Shown here piece after piece: positions 48,459 through 60,234 of a DNA stretch of 64,000 nt. Every line of letters begins with the position of its first letter. The stretch's first letter is position 1. The translations under genes were made by a program, and so were the position numbers. Source of the stretch: Scytalidium lignicola (Eukaryota > Ascomycota > Leotiomycetes); contig NCSJ02000024.1 in NCBI GenBank assembly GCA_002812745.2, positions 62,001 to 126,000 on the forward strand, in the 5' to 3' direction. A model generated the notes under the pieces. The model did not search any database. It saw only the letters and a program-made list of their open reading frames with translations, and had not been told where the DNA came from.

Positions 48459-49501
48459 ATTGAAAGAACTGTGATGTTAATAAAAGGGGTATGCGGTGGG
48501 CCTGGCGTGTAAAGGCAACGGAAATATCAGAGCAACACAGCAGAGACGGGACATAAAATATCCTATGTGAACGGACATGAATGGGAAAGTTATGTACCCT
48601 TTCTCAAAGATGCCCTCGAAAGATGAGAAGGTAATTGTCTATGGACATCAACAGCATATTGCCCAGCTTCACATCTACTCAACCGCTTGTCTATGTGAAT
48701 ATACCGTAGGCCGATAATTTTTAGTGCATTCCTCGCCTCATTCGGGTATGAGATCTACTAAGTATGTTAAGCATGTTTAGTTCTACGTGTTTTGGTTTTA
48801 GGATGGGTAGAAGCTGGAAGTTCTCTCCACGCAGGCGGAGTAGTTATTCGTGCCCTGAATGTCCCGCAACAGATCGAGAGGAGTCATGGGATCATTGAAG
48901 CTACAGGCTTGGAAGATGCCAACTCGCGCAGGTCGCGAGGTGCGTCCTTATTCGGTCTAGCCTGCGAGCCCGCCAGGCACCCCCGTTATAGTGGCGTGAA
49001 TATTAACACAGTATGCCATGACTGAATGCACTGGTATTGCAGCATAGGTAGGCTTAGTATCTAAAATAGAACTGTAATCTAAAGGACATGTTCAGATGCA
49101 CAAAATATATGGCACGAGAAAATCATTCAATAAGTATTATTGTTTCTTAATCAATTCCACTGAATTTGTCAAGAGACTGTTACTGTATTAAATAGAGTTC
49201 GAGCTGGCAAGTAAATAAGCTAATCCAAACAAGGTATCATTTACCGTAAATACATCGCTTCCTTTCTTCTACTACGTCTGGAAAGGTTCCGGCAGGATAA
49301 CTTATCAGTGGAATCAGATAATCCCAACTACTGATCCTACAGGGGAAACAGCGTATTTAAGCGGGTCTGCTTTTGACTCTCTACCGATACCGGATTTAAG
49401 TATTAGTGCCTGCAGGCCCTAACTTCACTTCCGTACCAAACAGTTCATTATACATCTTATAGTATAACTTAATTTCGACATCTCTAAGTACTCTTCAATT
49501 A
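48459..49501. promoter_or_regulatory. Divergent promoter region of the P450 relic and amidase 2
   Basis: About 1 kb with no supported gene; the plus frame at 48792-49025 has no domain. The CCGGCAGGATAA motif lies at 49289-49300, followed directly by CTTATC (a reversed GATAAG). Confidence 0.5.
49289..49300 (+). promoter_or_regulatory. CCGGCAGGATAA motif, copy 1
   Basis: Exact 12-bp match to the copies at 54488 and 54701. It sits 202 bp upstream of the amidase 2 start. The GATAA end overlaps a GATA-factor core and is followed by CTTATC, so a nitrogen-regulator (AreA-type) contribution is plausible. Confidence 0.55.
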
Positions 49502-51044
49502 ATGATGATTTCCGTAGACGAACTTACCGTCGAAGAGGTCCACAAGGCATATCGCTTGGGAACATACACCTGCCGGCAACTCGTGGAAGCTTTCCTGGAA
49601 AGAATCGACACTCTGGACTGTCACGGGCCAAATATAAATTCAATACTCGCTCGGTCGACCACAGCAGTTGCCGAAGCTGATGCACTGGACGCACATTTTA
49701 AATCTACGTCACAGCTTATCGGCCAACTACATGGGATTCCTGTTGTCGTAAAAGACCAGGTAGACACCAAGGGGATGATAACTACATATGGGTCTATAGT
49801 CGCAGCAGAGAATATTCCAACAGAGGACGCAACCTTAATAAAGAAACTGAAGAAATCTGGAGCCATTATTTTAGCAAAGACTACAATGCCAGGTAAAATA
49901 TTGTTCTCAACGAGTTCTTGCGCATTTTCTGCTAACCTCTACCTCTCCAGACTTTGCTACGTCCTGGTTCTCATGCTCCTCCATTTCTGGCACCACCCAT
50001 AATCCATACGACCTCACTCGGGAACCCGGTGGTTCGAGCAGTGGGACCGGTGCTGCTATCGCCGCCAACTTCGCTATAATTGGCGTTGGAGAAGACACAG
50101 GCGGTTCAATCCGTCTACCTGCTTCATTCTGCAACCTGGTTGGCCTCCGTTGCACGCCAGGACTGGTTAGTCGAAAAGGCCTCTCACCATTGCTTCCAAC
50201 ACAAGACTCTCCAGGACCAATGACTAGAACCGTCAAAGACGCAGCTCTCATGTTAGATGTATTAGTCGGTTTTGATATTGATGACCCCTATACAATAACA
50301 GCAGCAATCGCTGGGACTCCACTTGGAGGCAGCTATGCTTCGGGCTTAGACTCCACATTCCTCAAACAAGCTCGATTTGGAGTCCTCCGCTCACAGTGTT
50401 TTGGTCCAGATTCTGACCCTGAATGTGCGGCCGTCAACAATGTAATCAATTCTGCCCTCAAACTCTTCCACGGGGCTGGGACGACTTTGATTGACATCAC
50501 AATCCCCAACCTAGCAGAACACATACGCTTGACATCAACTCACCTGTGCTGCTCCCGCTCCGATATCGATGCATTTTTAGCCACTAAACCACATCTCTCC
50601 ACCAGCTGCGCACAGATCTTTACCTCAAAGCAGTATCATCCGACTCTCGATCTCCTCGAGGGGATATTGACAGGTCTAACGAATCCTGCGGATGATCCAA
50701 CTTACGTACACCGACTCGAAGCATTCGGCACCTTTCAGCGCCTCGTCATCAGCATCATGGCATCGCACAAGCTCGACGCGCTGGTATTCCCCGACGTGCA
50801 GATCCCAGCTGCGACTCATGATGATGCGCTGAACAAGCGTTGGCCTATAAGAGGTTTCCCAACCAACACGCTGCTCGCCTCACAGGCGCGTTTGCCGGCG
50901 ATTTCGGTCCCCGCTGGGTTCACCGAAGATGGGTTACCCGTTGGGTTGGAGCTGGTAGGACTTCCATATCAGGAACAGAAGCTTCTCCGACTTGCTTTTG
51001 GGGTAGAGGAGCTGGTAAAAGGTAGGAAGGCACCGATATTATGA
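49502..51044 (+). CDS. Amidase signature family enzyme (second)
   Basis: Predicted amidase of 494 aa; exons 49502-49892 and 49951-51044 with a 58-bp intron. The full Ser-cisSer-Lys triad is present: Lys in IPVVVKDQVDTKG, cis-Ser in EPGGSSSGTGAAIAA and nucleophile Ser in GEDTGGSIRLPAS. The N-terminal helix VEEVHKAYRLGTYTCRQLVE and the C-terminal RLPAISVPAGFTEDGLPVGL are typical. No C-terminal extension is present, unlike the amidase at 33853, so the two are not recent duplicates. Two ATGs stand in tandem at 49502 and 49505. Substrate unknown. Its promoter carries a copy of the shared 12-bp motif, linking it to the Dal5-type permease and flavin-reductase-like genes. Confidence 0.9.
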
Positions 51045-52161
51045 TTACCTTCTCTGAACGAGCACAAAGAAGCTTTTATTGTAGAATAGCTTTCCACGCC
51101 TGTTTGGCGGATCTTTGCGTAGATATATGAAATTTTGTCTCTCGGACTATTTAATGGATATAGGATAGCTAGTGTTGTATTATTTTAGTATCTGATTAAT
51201 ATCATCTAATGACAAGTTTATTCGCAGGCTCTTACAACTAACATATTGGAAGTTGATATATATTAAAAATCTTGGCGGATAATTGATGGCGGTTGGTTAT
51301 TAGATGCGAAATATGTATGGTAATACCGAAGCTCAGTGTTATCATCTAGTTTGGCTATGCTTTCAGATCGAAGATAATAGGTTGAGTGTCATTGCATTGA
51401 TATTAACTCCCTGATGATGGCCTTCTTCTCCTGTTAAACGAGTATAGTATATAACTCCGAATTTGTCCTGGTGACATTATTGTTGTCCTACCCCTTCTCA
51501 ATCGCCGGTAGTGGCTTTATCAGTTCTCTTGAACGTTGACAACAGCTTCCCTCTGATGTAAAATATGTGTATTATATAAGTTGTTTAAGATACTTGGCTT
51601 ATCCCTATCCCTCTTAGGAATACCCAGATATGTAGAAGACTTGCATTAGTTAATAGCTATCTCAAGGATTTAAGAAATATAATCCTTATGTGTCATCTTT
51701 CCCTTCAATTTTATTGCTGAGCACCTGCGATATGACCACGTACTCAGTTAATAATAGATTATTAAGTAAGTCTGAACGTATCTTCATTATATAACTGGCG
51801 CTAAAGATATGTGAACGAAAGCCTGAATTCTGATGTCATTACCCATGTAAAGCAGTTAGATACACTAGCTTCACCTGTGACTCCATAGGCGTAGGGCCTG
51901 CGCAAATGTCATATCTAATTCTCAAACAAAATAGATCTCCATTAACTATCTCAAAGAGAATCCTGCCTAAATCCGCCAAATTTACTAAACATTCACCGAT
52001 CTATGTCTTAAGCCTAAAAACTATACAGTTCTAATAGGCACCAACTATATGAACATAATACTGAAATAAAAGATCTTCGTATTTACACTGTGTATATAAA
52101 CCTTGGCCTATGAAAATCATTAGCATAGTCACATCAATATTGCAGCCATCCAATTATCAAC
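51045..52161. other. AT-rich spacer between convergent genes
   Basis: About 1.1 kb with no gene and no recognisable repeat. It contains the 3' ends of amidase 2 and the Dal5-type permease. Confidence 0.4.
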
Positions 52162-53853
52162 TTACGATTCATCGCCCAGCTCTTCAATCTCTGCATCAGT
52201 CAACCCTTCCATCTTGTAGTCTTCCTTGCCCTCTGCCCTATTCTTGTTCATTTTCCTGAAATACAGGGACATCAGACCAAAAGTAATCGTCGAAAATGCC
52301 ACCATAGCCATCGTAATACTGTGTCCCTTAATGAATCGTGGCCCTTGCTGTGCAGGGTAAATGAATGAGCTCATAATGCCACTGGACGTTCCAAAGGTAA
52401 GTTGAATAGCAGCGCAGGTCGTCCGCTTGCCGTATCGAGGAGAGTTAGAAGGCAGCCACGCGAGAGGTAGGCCAACTAGGACGTATAGACCAGTCGCAAC
52501 GATGAAGCAGCCGGCGTAGTGCGCTCCTGCTGAAGCTGGAGAAATAAGTATCGCGTAGCCAATTATAGCGACAATGCCAAAGATAACAACAAACAGACCG
52601 CGCTGTTGGAAGCGGTCCGAGAGATGCGAAACAACGAGATAGGTGATCGCGCCCATAGTGTAGCAGGGAATTGTCAAGGCCTGTGCTTGAGTCGAGCTCC
52701 ACGCACCAACGCCTTTAATGATAGTTGGAAGGAAGGTTGAATACCCGTAAAGCCTTCATTTTATCAGTACCACTCATCTTATTGCACGTAGAGAGTTCAT
52801 GAGGTCTTACATAGTACCACATCCAAACTGGGCACACCAAAAGACCCACACTTTCCAATCCTTGAACGCTTTGTAGACGTCTAACTTACTAAACTTCTGC
52901 GCAGCGGCAGTTTGGCCATGTTCGCGACTCCGACGCTGCACTATGAGACTCTTTTCCGCCTCNGGAGAGAAACCCGGCAGTCTCAGGATCGTTCGGTAGA
53001 ATAAAGAAGGTAGCCAGACCCAAAAGCACCGTTGGAATGCCTATGAGCTTGTTAAGAGGAGGCAACATATGGTGCCGTGGTGTGTGTGCGTGTGGGCATA
53101 CCTTCAATAATCATAATCCATCTCCACCCTCGGAGTCCAGAAGCACCATCCATAAATCCAATGCCATACGCTAAAAGTCCACCACACGCTCCCGCTATGG
53201 CCGCACTGACAAAAATATAACCAATGCGAAGTGCAAGTTCCTGCTTTGTATAGAAGAAAGTCAAATAAATCGCAAGGCAAGGGAATCTGAGGAGTTGTTA
53301 GCATCCACTATTGCAAACAACGGTTTTGATTCTACATACAAACCGGCATCGACAGCACCAAGAAGCAGCCTGCAAGCAAGCAATCCGCCAAATTTNGGAC
53401 GAAACCGGTGCACAAAGCCACAATGCCCCATAATATTGCGAGAACAGCAAGGAAGCGCGAAGGGGTAAATTTTTTAAGCACGAGGTTTGATGGCAGCTCG
53501 AATATGAGGAAAGTGACGTAAAACACGGAGAGAGCAACCTGATACTGCTCACTGCTGATTTTCAAGTCAGTCTTAAGACCGAAGAGAACACCATTTCCAA
53601 TATTGACTCTGCAATTATCGTTAGACAGGTCTGCATTCTCCTAGCGAGGTTAGACTTACCGATCCAAGAAACTGAATAGATACAATCCCATCACTGTAGG
53701 AATCAGGCGCAGATCCAAACGGCGCAGGAGTTTCTTCTCAGCCACGTGGTCGACTTCCGAAATGACTAAGACAGAACCTTTCTCCTCGTTGCTTGAGACT
53801 CGGTCATACGAAACATCTTGCTTGATAATTTTGTCATCATTCAGAGTAGACAT
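52162..53853 (-). CDS. MFS permease, allantoate/Dal5-type anion:cation symporter family (frame disturbed by Ns)
   Basis: Predicted plasma-membrane permease for an organic anion such as a ureide or aromatic carboxylate; about 489 aa. Exons: 53660-53853, 53340-53608, 53102-53286, 52811-53040, 52162-52753. The N-terminus KKLLRRLDLRLIPTVMGLYL with FLDRVNIGN, and the mid-region FFYTKQELALRIGYIFVSAA and FFILPNDPETAGFLS, are diagnostic of the Dal5 group. Further segments are LVVSHLSDRFQQRG and GTSSGIMSSFIYP. Single Ns at 53396 and 52963 each coincide with a frame break; the stretch between them reads correctly only in a shifted frame, and total length stays in register. I treat both as sequence gaps, so the gene is probably intact. 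The shared 12-bp motif occurs twice upstream. Confidence 0.82.
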
Positions 53854-54487
53854 TGTGGCGAGTGGTGCTGCTTGGATATGTTCGTGTTATGGCAGGAGCC
53901 TGGAGGACTATGAACAATGAGCCAACTTCATAATGTGATTCTCGTCGTTTTATGTTAGATAGATGGTTACTTCTTTAATCAATCTACAGTCGCTTATCGA
54001 AGATTAACTTTCAGTAATTTATCCTACCGGCCGGAAAGTACAGTGCACTTCATAATAACTACCGTACTCCGTAGAATCTCAAATTTACTAATTTTGAGCT
54101 AGCTAAGGTAATCCCACCTTTTCGGTAACTGCCTCCGTATACGGACGAACACTATCATCCCCTTACTTCATCTCTAGGGGACAAAAATAAGGTTATGACG
54201 AGGATCACAGTGATATCATGAGATCTGACCAAAGACTGCAAAGACCTTACAAGCTTAATTAAGGAATATTTCTATATGCATGTTCTTCCGGTATTAAGGT
54301 TGAAGCAAATAGGCAGTTTAAAACTAAGATTTTTGTTATTGTAATTGTCATTGTTGTTTACAAATATTTTTATTCATTTATGTTTATTAAATCATGAATT
54401 AATTAACTGATTATAACTTTTCAAAATATCTGATAATTCTGTCCAATCGCACAAACAGTATTACTGTATAGATGTATAGATATCTTA

Positions 54488-54499
54488 CCGGCAGGATAA
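54488..54499 (+). promoter_or_regulatory. CCGGCAGGATAA motif, copy 2
   Basis: Exact 12-bp match to copies 1 and 3. It lies 635 bp upstream of the permease start and 523 bp upstream of the flavin-reductase-like start. Flanking bases are not conserved, arguing against a duplicated longer repeat. Confidence 0.55.
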
Positions 54500-54700
54500 A
54501 ACTTGGAGAACGACAAGACACTAAGAAAACCCACTACTACATCTGGTGGAGTGCTCAGCTATTTGCCTTTCATCCTTTGCCTGCTTATCGGTAGAAACAC
54601 TCTATCACACAAGATTGTCCTTAAATGGTGATTTTTCTTATCAAGCTGAGATCGCTGGCTTTTTACCCCAGGTATGTTGCTTGCCTTGTCAATGTTGCCA

Positions 54701-54712
54701 TTATCCTGCCGG
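54701..54712 (-). promoter_or_regulatory. CCGGCAGGATAA motif, copy 3 (reverse)
   Basis: Read on the plus strand as TTATCCTGCCGG. It lies 310 bp upstream of the flavin-reductase-like start and faces copy 2 in the same divergent promoter. Confidence 0.55.
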
Positions 54713-55021
54713 ACCGGGTAGAAAATTCGTTGTCGGATAACACAAACCGGTCCAATTGGAAAGCTCGCAACTCCGTGCCTAGGAAGCAATCTTCGACATA
54801 AAAAATGTGTGATTTGCTGAGCTTGACACAGTACAGGAATACGTGTTATATAATATGGCAGAAAGCAAATCCCTACGTTCTATGCATAAGTCAATAGGCA
54901 TTGAAAATAGCATGGGTTTTAACTTCTCATGTTTATGTCTTTCAACATAGCTCTTCAGACATTCAACTTTACGCTTGCCTGCTTGCTAAAAATAAAAATA
55001 AATCCGGATCCTACAGATATC

Positions 55022-56107
55022 ATGTCTGTCCCCTCTCCATCCACAGCTACCGAACGTGCTGCCATCGAAGTAGCAGTAAACCGAAATCCTCATCGTGACT
55101 TTCGAGCCGTCCAAGCTGAGCGCCCAGACTTCGTCACTAATACACAATTCTCCTTTACCAAGACCGTCTGTCCGAGTTGGGAATTCGGAGATGGGGCTAC
55201 TAATTTGGGATCCTGTATGCAGAAGACAGCCGTGGAGATTGATCCTCACGAGGAAGGACGTTAGCATAACCTTAACATTTTGAATATCTGTTTGCCAATT
55301 CCCTTGGTTGACTTATATGATGTCTAGGACCGGTGGCATTTAATTATAAACTCCTGATATCGGGGTTCATACCACGGCCAGTGTCTCTACTTAGTACAAA
55401 ATCCAAAAATGGTGAATTCTTACGGAATTTTATATAATATTAATAATATTAATGTAATAAAATGCTGATTTCTTTAAGGTTCATCTTTGAATTTAGCACC
55501 ATTCAGCTACACGCAATTAATCAATGACGACCCGCCTCTTTTCGTCATTGGCTTCGCGTCGCCGCTGGCAAAAGCCAAAGATAGCCTCAAGAATCTGGTT
55601 GAAAGCGGTGAATGTAAATGAACATGTGATTGTGCCAAATACATCCTAGGATATCTTATAAAGGCATATAGATGATTCAAAGCTAACTGGGACTTTGCAT
55701 AAATAGGTGTTATCAACTTAGTCTCTGAACATTTCGTCGATGCCGCGAATTCCACCTCCATTAATGCGCCGTACGGGCAATCCGAGTGGGAAATCTCGGG
55801 GCTTACACCTGTGCCGTGCTCTACGGTCCAGGCGCCTAGAGTCAAGGAAGCAATCTTTGCTATAGAAGGAAAGCTTCTCAACACGCAAGAGTTTGACAGT
55901 CGTGCGATACCGGGGACAAAAAGCGGGACGATGGCTATTATCGAGGGTGTAAAGTTCTGGGTAAGAGGTGACGCGATTAATGAAGAAAGGAATTTGATTG
56001 ACCCTGCTGTTCTGAAGCCTGTCAGTCGACTTGGCGGTATCAGTTACGGAAGGACTACGATGGCGTATGAAATGTTAAGGCCTGTATGGGGTTCCAGCCA
56101 TCAATGA
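55022..56107 (+). CDS. Flavin-reductase-like FMN-binding split-barrel protein
   Basis: Predicted FMN-binding protein of 285 aa; exons 55022-55259, 55328-55411, 55479-55613, 55707-56107 (858 nt). The N-terminus is soluble (RDFRAVQAERPDF). The split-barrel core runs PVAFNYKLLISGFIPRPVSL, NLAPFSYTQLINDDPPLFVI, VINLVSEHFVDAANSTS and INAPYGQSEWEISGL. The C-terminal part has EGVKFWVRGDAINEERNL and SRLGGISYGRTT, typical of the fungal members. Such proteins may reduce flavin for a partner monooxygenase or act on their own substrate; the FAD monooxygenase at 60235 is of a class that usually does not need a partner, so the link is uncertain. An upstream in-frame ATG at 54929 exists, but 55022 gives the usual N-terminus. 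Confidence 0.85.
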
Positions 56108-56677
56108 AACCTGATGGGTTACTAGAGTAATGTTTATTATGCATCTTTTAGCCTGTTTCGGCAGCAACGCAATCTAGAATAACACCTTAGAGCGATTAGA
56201 TGTAAAATATAGTAGCATATAAGCGTTGAGTTGGTTGATTAAAAGTTAAGGCCTTACGAAGTTAACTAAATCGACAACCACCCTCTGCTAAATCTACAAC
56301 CAACGCCGATAAGCCTGTTTTCAAGCCTTGCACAAACTAAGTCGACCTTTTCACTTTAAAATTATTGAATAAGCACAAAGTTATAAGAGTATTAAAGCTA
56401 GGAATATAGTAAAGAAGAAACTAAATTTATTTATTTGAATATAATAAAAGTTTTTATACTATGAAGAAGTCGAACTTTTNGCTTTAAGGGACTCCAGTGA
56501 GCAAAAGGCTCTGAGCGCACAGACTTACGGGATTGGGCTCGTAAAGCAAGAGCCATTATCAGCAATGCGTGTCGATTTAACCGCATCCTAAAATTCTCAT
56601 CACATATTTTAGAAATGGATTGCTACCCCTTAGTCCCGACGGCCTGATGTTTGAACGCTACACATCTGCAGATTAAT
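56108..56677. other. Spacer between convergent genes
   Basis: No supported gene in 570 bp. It has an N at 56480 after a T run and is partly AT-rich. Confidence 0.35.
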
Positions 56678-59532
56678 TCAGGCCAAACTGTAGCTGTACG
56701 GGTTTAATGGTGTGTTCGCGTAACTTAGAAAGTCGAGAGTAGCAATATCGAATTGGTCGTCTACAATACCAGGACATATCGCAAATGGATCTTCTATCGC
56801 ACTTGGAACTCCGGTTTGCTCCTTTCTGGATTGATCGGCATCGCCGTTACCAATCGCCAACTTGTCTCCATAGTCGTTTGGCGGCGCTGAGTTGCCCGTG
56901 GACCCGTCAATGCGCGTGGCTTTCTGTTGAGATGTGTTGCCCTATGAACGCCACTTGTCAGAGTCATACATACTATAAGAAGGGAAAACTATGATTGACC
57001 TTATAGCCCTCTTTTGAGATATTGGAATTTTCAGCAAGATTAGATTCTGCTGGTGATATTGACGCAAGACCAGCACGCAGTGCATCTTCCCATCGCTGGG
57101 CCGTTGGCCAATCATATCGTAACTGCTTTAACGCCTCTAATGTACGAAGGAATACGCCTTCAGCATCGTGGGCAAGGTGTGGACAAACTTAACCAATAAA
57201 GTTAGTCGCAAGTAGACAGTATAGAGGAACAATGCGTACTTTGGGGATATTGCCAAAGATATAACGCTAATGAGCCACATATATAAACACAAAAGATCTT
57301 CGCAATATCAGCAAACACCGTTCATATTGTACAGACGGCTGCTTACTATTTCCGTTGGAAATCCCTCATCTTGGGTTCTTAATTGTCTGAATGCACTGAT
57401 TTGTTCATCAAGCTCAAAGACGTGATGATATAGTTGACGCGATACACGTTCCCAGTACTTCGGTGGTGCAGGGTCTGCGACACCACCATCTGTCTTTAAT
57501 GCCGATGATATAATCCTAGTAGCAGTGAGCACGACCTGACAAGAGAGGGCAGGCAATACATATAAACTCACCTTTTGAGATGGCCACGGCGTATAACGAT
57601 ATTGCATAGACTCAAGACCATAACTAAAGATAGGTAGCCCTGCCTCTTTGTTAGTTCACGGTCAGTGATTGGTTATGTGTGGCTTGGTACTAGATGAAGT
57701 CCTTCAGTCTTGTAACCACGTAGATTCCATATAGACCACCGATGATTAACAGCCAGCCCATCTTCCCACTCGCGAAGGGTATTCGAAAGATGCGAATAAT
57801 GACTTGTGCTTTCCCAGGGCTGCTCACTATAGTTGTTGATGTAAGGGTGATTCTTTCGAGCCACATGACCCCACAGATTTTGAACTTGAAGTAAAGCAGC
57901 ATAAAGAGATCTAGCGGGTGTATAGGTTAAGGAAGGGTTATTGAAGGCTGGTGGAGTCCCCGGGAGGGCTGCTCGTTCAGAGGGTCTTCTCCCAAATGCA
58001 AAGTCAGATTCCTCGCACGGCAGGAGTGCCGTGATATCGCGGAGACAAAAAGCTGCTGGTACAGTATCATCCGAATGAAGGCTCTCTTGACCTGAAATCA
58101 CATATCAGCAGTGCTGTAGCATAGATGCAATTGAAGTACAGCGTTACCTTGAAGGACCCAAAACGTTCGCCTGGCCACTTCCGATTCTATCACTGCTGGG
58201 GCTGGTGCATCTGGCTCCAGGGTATACGATTCTTCTCGATGTAAACCAAGGATACTGGCCACTGCAATTGATAACTGGTCAGCATTTGCGTTCAAGAGCC
58301 TTTACGGACTGATTTACTTCTAACAGCTACTCCCATGTGCATCTACTCGAGCTATTAGTTGATATGGTATCAAAGATATCATAATTAGAGTAAACGAAAA
58401 GGAGTCTTACAGAGCTATGAGCCTTATCTCCACTGCCCCATTCTGCAAGTCCCAGCAAGAAGAAAGCCTGGACATTTTCAACGGTGGGCTGAAGAAGCGC
58501 TTCGGTCCCGCACGTGGTTGCTCGGTCAATAAATACTTTCGTCGCCGCAAGACCTCCTCTATATCGTTTGACCAAGCTTGGAGTAAATCGAGCTGATACG
58601 CTGAGGATACTATTAACCAAAAACAATGCTCCGGGCTCAGGTTCTCGAGTAAGACGTTCCATGAAAAGTGCCTTGGCAATGAAACCTTGAATCAGATGCA
58701 GCGTTAGCATATCAGACCACAATCCATACGTAGCGTGCCACAATGCTACCAAAGCTATGCAAGCATGAGCCTCGTAAAGCGGGGACATACCTAACGGATA
58801 ATAGGAAGTAATGAATAGAGTGCAACCTTCCACTATTTCACTAAGTGGTGGTGCGGCACCAAGTGTGGCCTCAGGAGACTTCACGCTGCTTAGGGCTGAG
58901 AAGGCTTGAGGCTCCTGAGAACTAGAAGCCCGTAGCGGCTCAGCAATGGGCACTGGTTGGGCATGGGCATTGATTGACGCAGAGTCCTGGTGAGGGTGGC
59001 TGATCCAGCGTTTTAGTATTCATATCATCATACATGATATCGAAAACTCTTACCTAAGAGCAGCTCGTTTTGNCACGTCGCCGGCGGACCTGTGAATAGT
59101 CTCAGCTTATGAACACTGAAGAGAGGCGAAGAGAACAAACTTCTCGGTCGGCGCCTCCTGAACCTCTGGGAGGAAACACACTGTCAGATCTCACGCTGAT
59201 TAGCTCCTACAGTAATAGTGGTGGGTGATAGAAGAATGAACAACGGACCATTCGGCAGCTGTTTCAGGCCCATCTTCGGCACAACCTTGACATGGCGGTT
59301 TTCCTGAGCTGTGGCAACACTTGACGCGAAGTCGCCGACACCTAAAAGCATCAATGTCAATGGGACTTGAACCACAAGGGTCACTGTTGAACCATGGCCA
59401 AAGCCCACCAAGGAAAGAGGACTAAAAGAGGAGCAGGTACCTCTTACAGGCAACCGACGCGCGCTTGAGTTTGATAGGTGCGGGCCCCGGAGGAGCCGGC
59501 GATAAAGTGATACGCTTGTCCAATTCATTCAT
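56678..59532 (-). CDS. Zn2Cys6 transcription factor, Fungal_trans type (second regulator)
   Basis: Predicted nuclear regulator with at least ten exons. Exon 1 (59441-59532) ends KRASVACKR and joins exon 2 (59249-59341) CRRLRVKCCHSSGKPPCQGC, giving C-X2-C-X6-C...C-X2-C; the sixth Cys is in the unresolved stretch around the N at 59073. The regulator domain is clear downstream: 58791 upstream part (VEGCTLFITSYYPL), 58411-58685 (ILSVSARFTPSLVKRYRGG, FFLLGLAEWGSGDK), 58318-58342, 58148-58261 (ILGLHREESYTLEPD), 57691-58091, 57347-57643, 57240-57297, 57000-57187 and 56678-56941. Exon phases agree throughout from 58685 to the stop. A 36-nt segment at 57536-57571 has gtgagt...cag ends but also reads through in frame. 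It lies next to the monooxygenase/HGD pair, whose regulator it may be. Confidence 0.8.
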
Positions 59533-60234
59533 GGGGTTCAATAGTAATGGTTTCTTTCCTTTTTTTCTTCTTTTTTTTGACACAAGGCACAGTTCCTTGG
59601 GGTGGTGATGTTGTGGATTTTCTGGCTATGCGGGAAAGATGGAAACAGCGGGCAGGCAGGGACGGGATGGGCTGTCTGCTCTATCTATACCAAGGAAAGA
59701 CGGCAAAATCTCTTATCTTCGGCAGATTGGTATCTGTCAAGACCATTAATATTGGCGCCGATCTTTTAGACTGGCAGGCTGGAGAGCAGATAGGCAAACA
59801 CCGGCATAGTAGTGCATGCTTATAAGCACTGTGCTTCTGGGATAAGGTGCTGTAACCACAGTAGCCTTCCTGTAAACGGTGCTTGTATGATTGCTCTCGC
59901 TGTACAACGACTATAATCCACCCTAGGCCTGCAATTAATGTGTAAACGGACTTTGAAACTAATCTTTACTGATTTCGGCAAGCTCTGACTAATAACCCAA
60001 TCGACTACTGTGTCACACACCAAGATATATTTGATAATAACATATGATACACAATGGGATTGGTTGTTTGTATTCAGTGTAGCATGAAATTTCATCATGG
60101 ATAGAGACGGGTAGTTAAACCTCTACCCCATTAATTACATAAGCATACTTGACAAATTTATTTGTTCGGTCATCTACAAGTACGATCATGTGCACAGACT
60201 CATACACTCTGTCCCTATTTGATTCTACATCTCT
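59533..60234. other. Regulator promoter and monooxygenase 3' flank
   Basis: No supported gene in 700 bp. A plus frame of 92 codons at 59547-59825 begins in low-complexity T-rich sequence and has no domain. Confidence 0.35.

Larger units (their letters stand above)
53854..55021. promoter_or_regulatory. Divergent promoter of the Dal5-type permease and flavin-reductase-like gene
   Basis: About 1.17 kb between the two start codons, with no supported gene. It holds two copies of the 12-bp motif in opposite orientation, 201 bp apart edge to edge. Confidence 0.6.

Noticed and set aside
48792..49025. 77-codon plus frame between the P450 relic and amidase 2
   Set aside because: No domain, no intron signals, short.
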